Assembly: GCA_036005605.1 (NCBI GenBank)
Contig: DASYQJ010000223.1
Location: 1-6,228, forward strand
DNA from: JALZAA01 sp036005605
GTDB lineage: Bacteria; Actinomycetota; Acidimicrobiia; IMCC26256; JACDBD01
Length of the DNA: 6,228 bases
Direction: 5' to 3'
Every line of letters begins with the position of its first letter. Position 1 is the stretch's first letter. The notes under the pieces were generated by a model. That model was not told the DNA's origin and ran no database searches. It saw nothing but the letters and a program-made list of their open reading frames with translations. A program made the position numbers and the translations under genes. This document shows positions 5,137 through 6,228 of the stretch, piece after piece.

Positions 5137-6228
5137 GGGGTCACCGGCCAGCGCCGATGGGGAGACCTGTCGTGCGCCGGGCGTGCCGGTGAGCGTCGTC
5201 TTCGGATGCACCGGCAAGGGGTGAGGCGTGCGCGGTGGCTGGTTGAAGTCGAAGTCGCGCGTGAGGTCGCCGAGGATTTTCGCGTTCTCGCGGACGTCGG
5301 GGCGCGGGTCGGGACGCCCGTCGGTGCGGGGGTCGAGGCGTTGGCCGTGCAGGAAGTCGTCCTCGATGAACTTGTCGTAGGCATCGAACGACAGGGTCTG
5401 GTGGTCGACGTAGCCGTGCTTGGCGTACGGGCTGATCACGATGCCGGGGACACGCAGGCCGTAACCGTTGACGTCGACGTTCGGCGGCTTCACGTGGTCG
5501 TAGAAGCCGCCCCAGTCGTCCCAGGCGAGGAAGATCGCCGTGGACTTCCAGTCGGGGCCGTTCATCACCGCGTTGACGAGGCTGCTCACGTAGGACTGTC
5601 CGAAGCTCACGGGCCCCGGCGGGTGCTCGCTCACCGCGCCCGACGGCGCGATCCACGACACGGCCGGCAAGCTGCCCGCCTTCGCCGCGTTGTAGAAGTT
5701 GTCGATCGACTGGATGTTGCCCAGCTCCCCGTCGGCGCGCACCGTGTCGAAGTACGGCAGCGGGTTCCAGATGCCGGGTGTTGTCGCGTTCTGGCGCACC
5801 GGCGCGCAGGACACCGACGCGTCGTTCTCGCAGTCGGGCTCACTGCCGGACACGACGTAGTAGCCCCACGGGACCTGAGCCTGGTGGAGGAGATACGTCA
5901 TGTCGGTCCAGGCGTAGATGGGATCCGGCCGCGGTTGCCCGTTGGCGCGGCGTCCGCCGAAGTCGGGCGGCAGGCCGGGCGCCTGCAGCGCGTTCTGGCA
6001 ACTCGACGGGTTGTCGTGTTGCGTGCAGAGCGCCGACCACTCCGACACCTGGAAGAGGTGCTCGGGCAGGCTCCACGACGCGTTGGGCTCGAACATGTGG
6101 TCCTGGAGGACGAAGTTGTCGGCGTACGACCAGTAGTTCGGGATGTCGCTGCGGGTGTGGTACCCCATCACGTCGGGCGTGTCGGTAGCCGCGCACGCGG
6201 GGTTCGTCGGGTCGGAGCACCCTCGCTG
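5128..6228 (-). CDS. Phosphoesterase of the phospholipase C/acid phosphatase family (5' end missing)
   Basis: The C-terminal 366 residues of a probably secreted phosphoesterase (Pfam Phosphoesterase type), which hydrolyses phosphomonoesters or phospholipid head groups outside the cytoplasm. The frame is open to the right edge; a GTG at 6171 is only the V of the conserved VMGYH motif, so the real start and the N-terminal ENRSFD-type metal motif lie outside. In visible numbering: DVMGYHTRSDIPNYW at 19-33, FVLQDHMFEP at 39-48, SWSLPEHLFQVS at 51-62, SWIAPSGAVSEHPP at 191-204, the metal-site motif WDDWGGFYDHVKPP at 236-249 (D237/D238 correspond to the Asp pair of AcpA-type enzymes) and GLRVPGIVISPYAKHGYVDH at 257-276. 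Six Cys (4, 12, 68, 77, 133, 141) suggest disulfides and export. The proline-rich tail (about 300-366) is low in conservation. It is convergent with the binding-protein gene, so it is a separate transcription unit. Substrate and phospholipase versus phosphatase activity cannot be separated here. Confidence 0.9.
   Translation of the reverse strand, partial: QRGCSDPTNPACAATDTPDVMGYHTRSDIPNYWSYADNFVLQDHMFEPNASWSLPEHLFQVSEWSALCTQHDNPSSCQNALQAPGLPPDFGGRRANGQPRPDPIYAWTDMTYLLHQAQVPWGYYVVSGSEPDCENDASVSCAPVRQNATTPGIWNPLPYFDTVRADGELGNIQSIDNFYNAAKAGSLPAVSWIAPSGAVSEHPPGPVSFGQSYVSSLVNAVMNGPDWKSTAIFLAWDDWGGFYDHVKPPNVDVNGYGLRVPGIVISPYAKHGYVDHQTLSFDAYDKFIEDDFLHGQRLDPRTDGRPDPRPDVRENAKILGDLTRDFDFNQPPRTPHPLPVHPKTTLTGTPGARQVSPSALAGDPDG

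Overview
The window is GC-rich DNA with strong G/C preference at third codon positions, GTG starts and tightly packed genes. The gene families (a non-zinc-finger ECF anti-sigma partner, a TetR regulator, an ACMSD-type amidohydrolase, a large Leu/Ile/Val-type binding protein and a phospholipase C-like phosphoesterase) fit a high-GC soil or water actinomycete. Acidimicrobiia or a relative is my best guess, but this is an impression from protein style and not a taxonomic proof.

Layout. (1) Positions 1-1306, plus strand: an ECF sigma factor cut by the left edge. It overlaps by 8 bp a membrane protein that is probably its anti-sigma partner. (2) Positions 1307-1503: a short gap between convergent genes. 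It holds a likely intrinsic terminator for the minus-strand tetR gene and a doubtful 40-codon minus-strand reading frame. (3) Positions 1504-2154, minus strand: a TetR-family regulator. (4) Positions 2155-2221: a divergent control region with four GGTGAC/GTCACC half-sites in alternating orientation at exact 11-bp steps, which makes two 17-bp palindromes. (5) Positions 2222-5103, plus strand: an amidohydrolase-2 (ACMSD-like) enzyme, then after 44 bp a secreted 562-aa type-1 periplasmic binding protein; the two are probably one operon. (6) Positions 5104-5136: a 9-bp perfect hairpin between convergent genes. (7) Positions 5128-6228, minus strand: the C-terminal 366 aa of a secreted phosphoesterase (phospholipase C/acid phosphatase superfamily), cut by the right edge.

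How it may work together. The sigma/anti-sigma pair looks like a self-contained envelope-signal unit. The TetR protein probably represses itself and the divergent amidohydrolase/binding-protein pair through the half-site array. A small organic substrate, perhaps aromatic or carboxylated, would be sensed, captured outside the membrane by the binding protein and processed in the cytoplasm by the amidohydrolase. No transporter permease or ATPase gene lies in the window, so the binding protein must work with distant subunits or act only as a sensor. The phosphoesterase is a separate transcription unit. I see no CRISPR array, tRNA, rRNA, IS element or phage gene. The most notable item is the tetR operator array.
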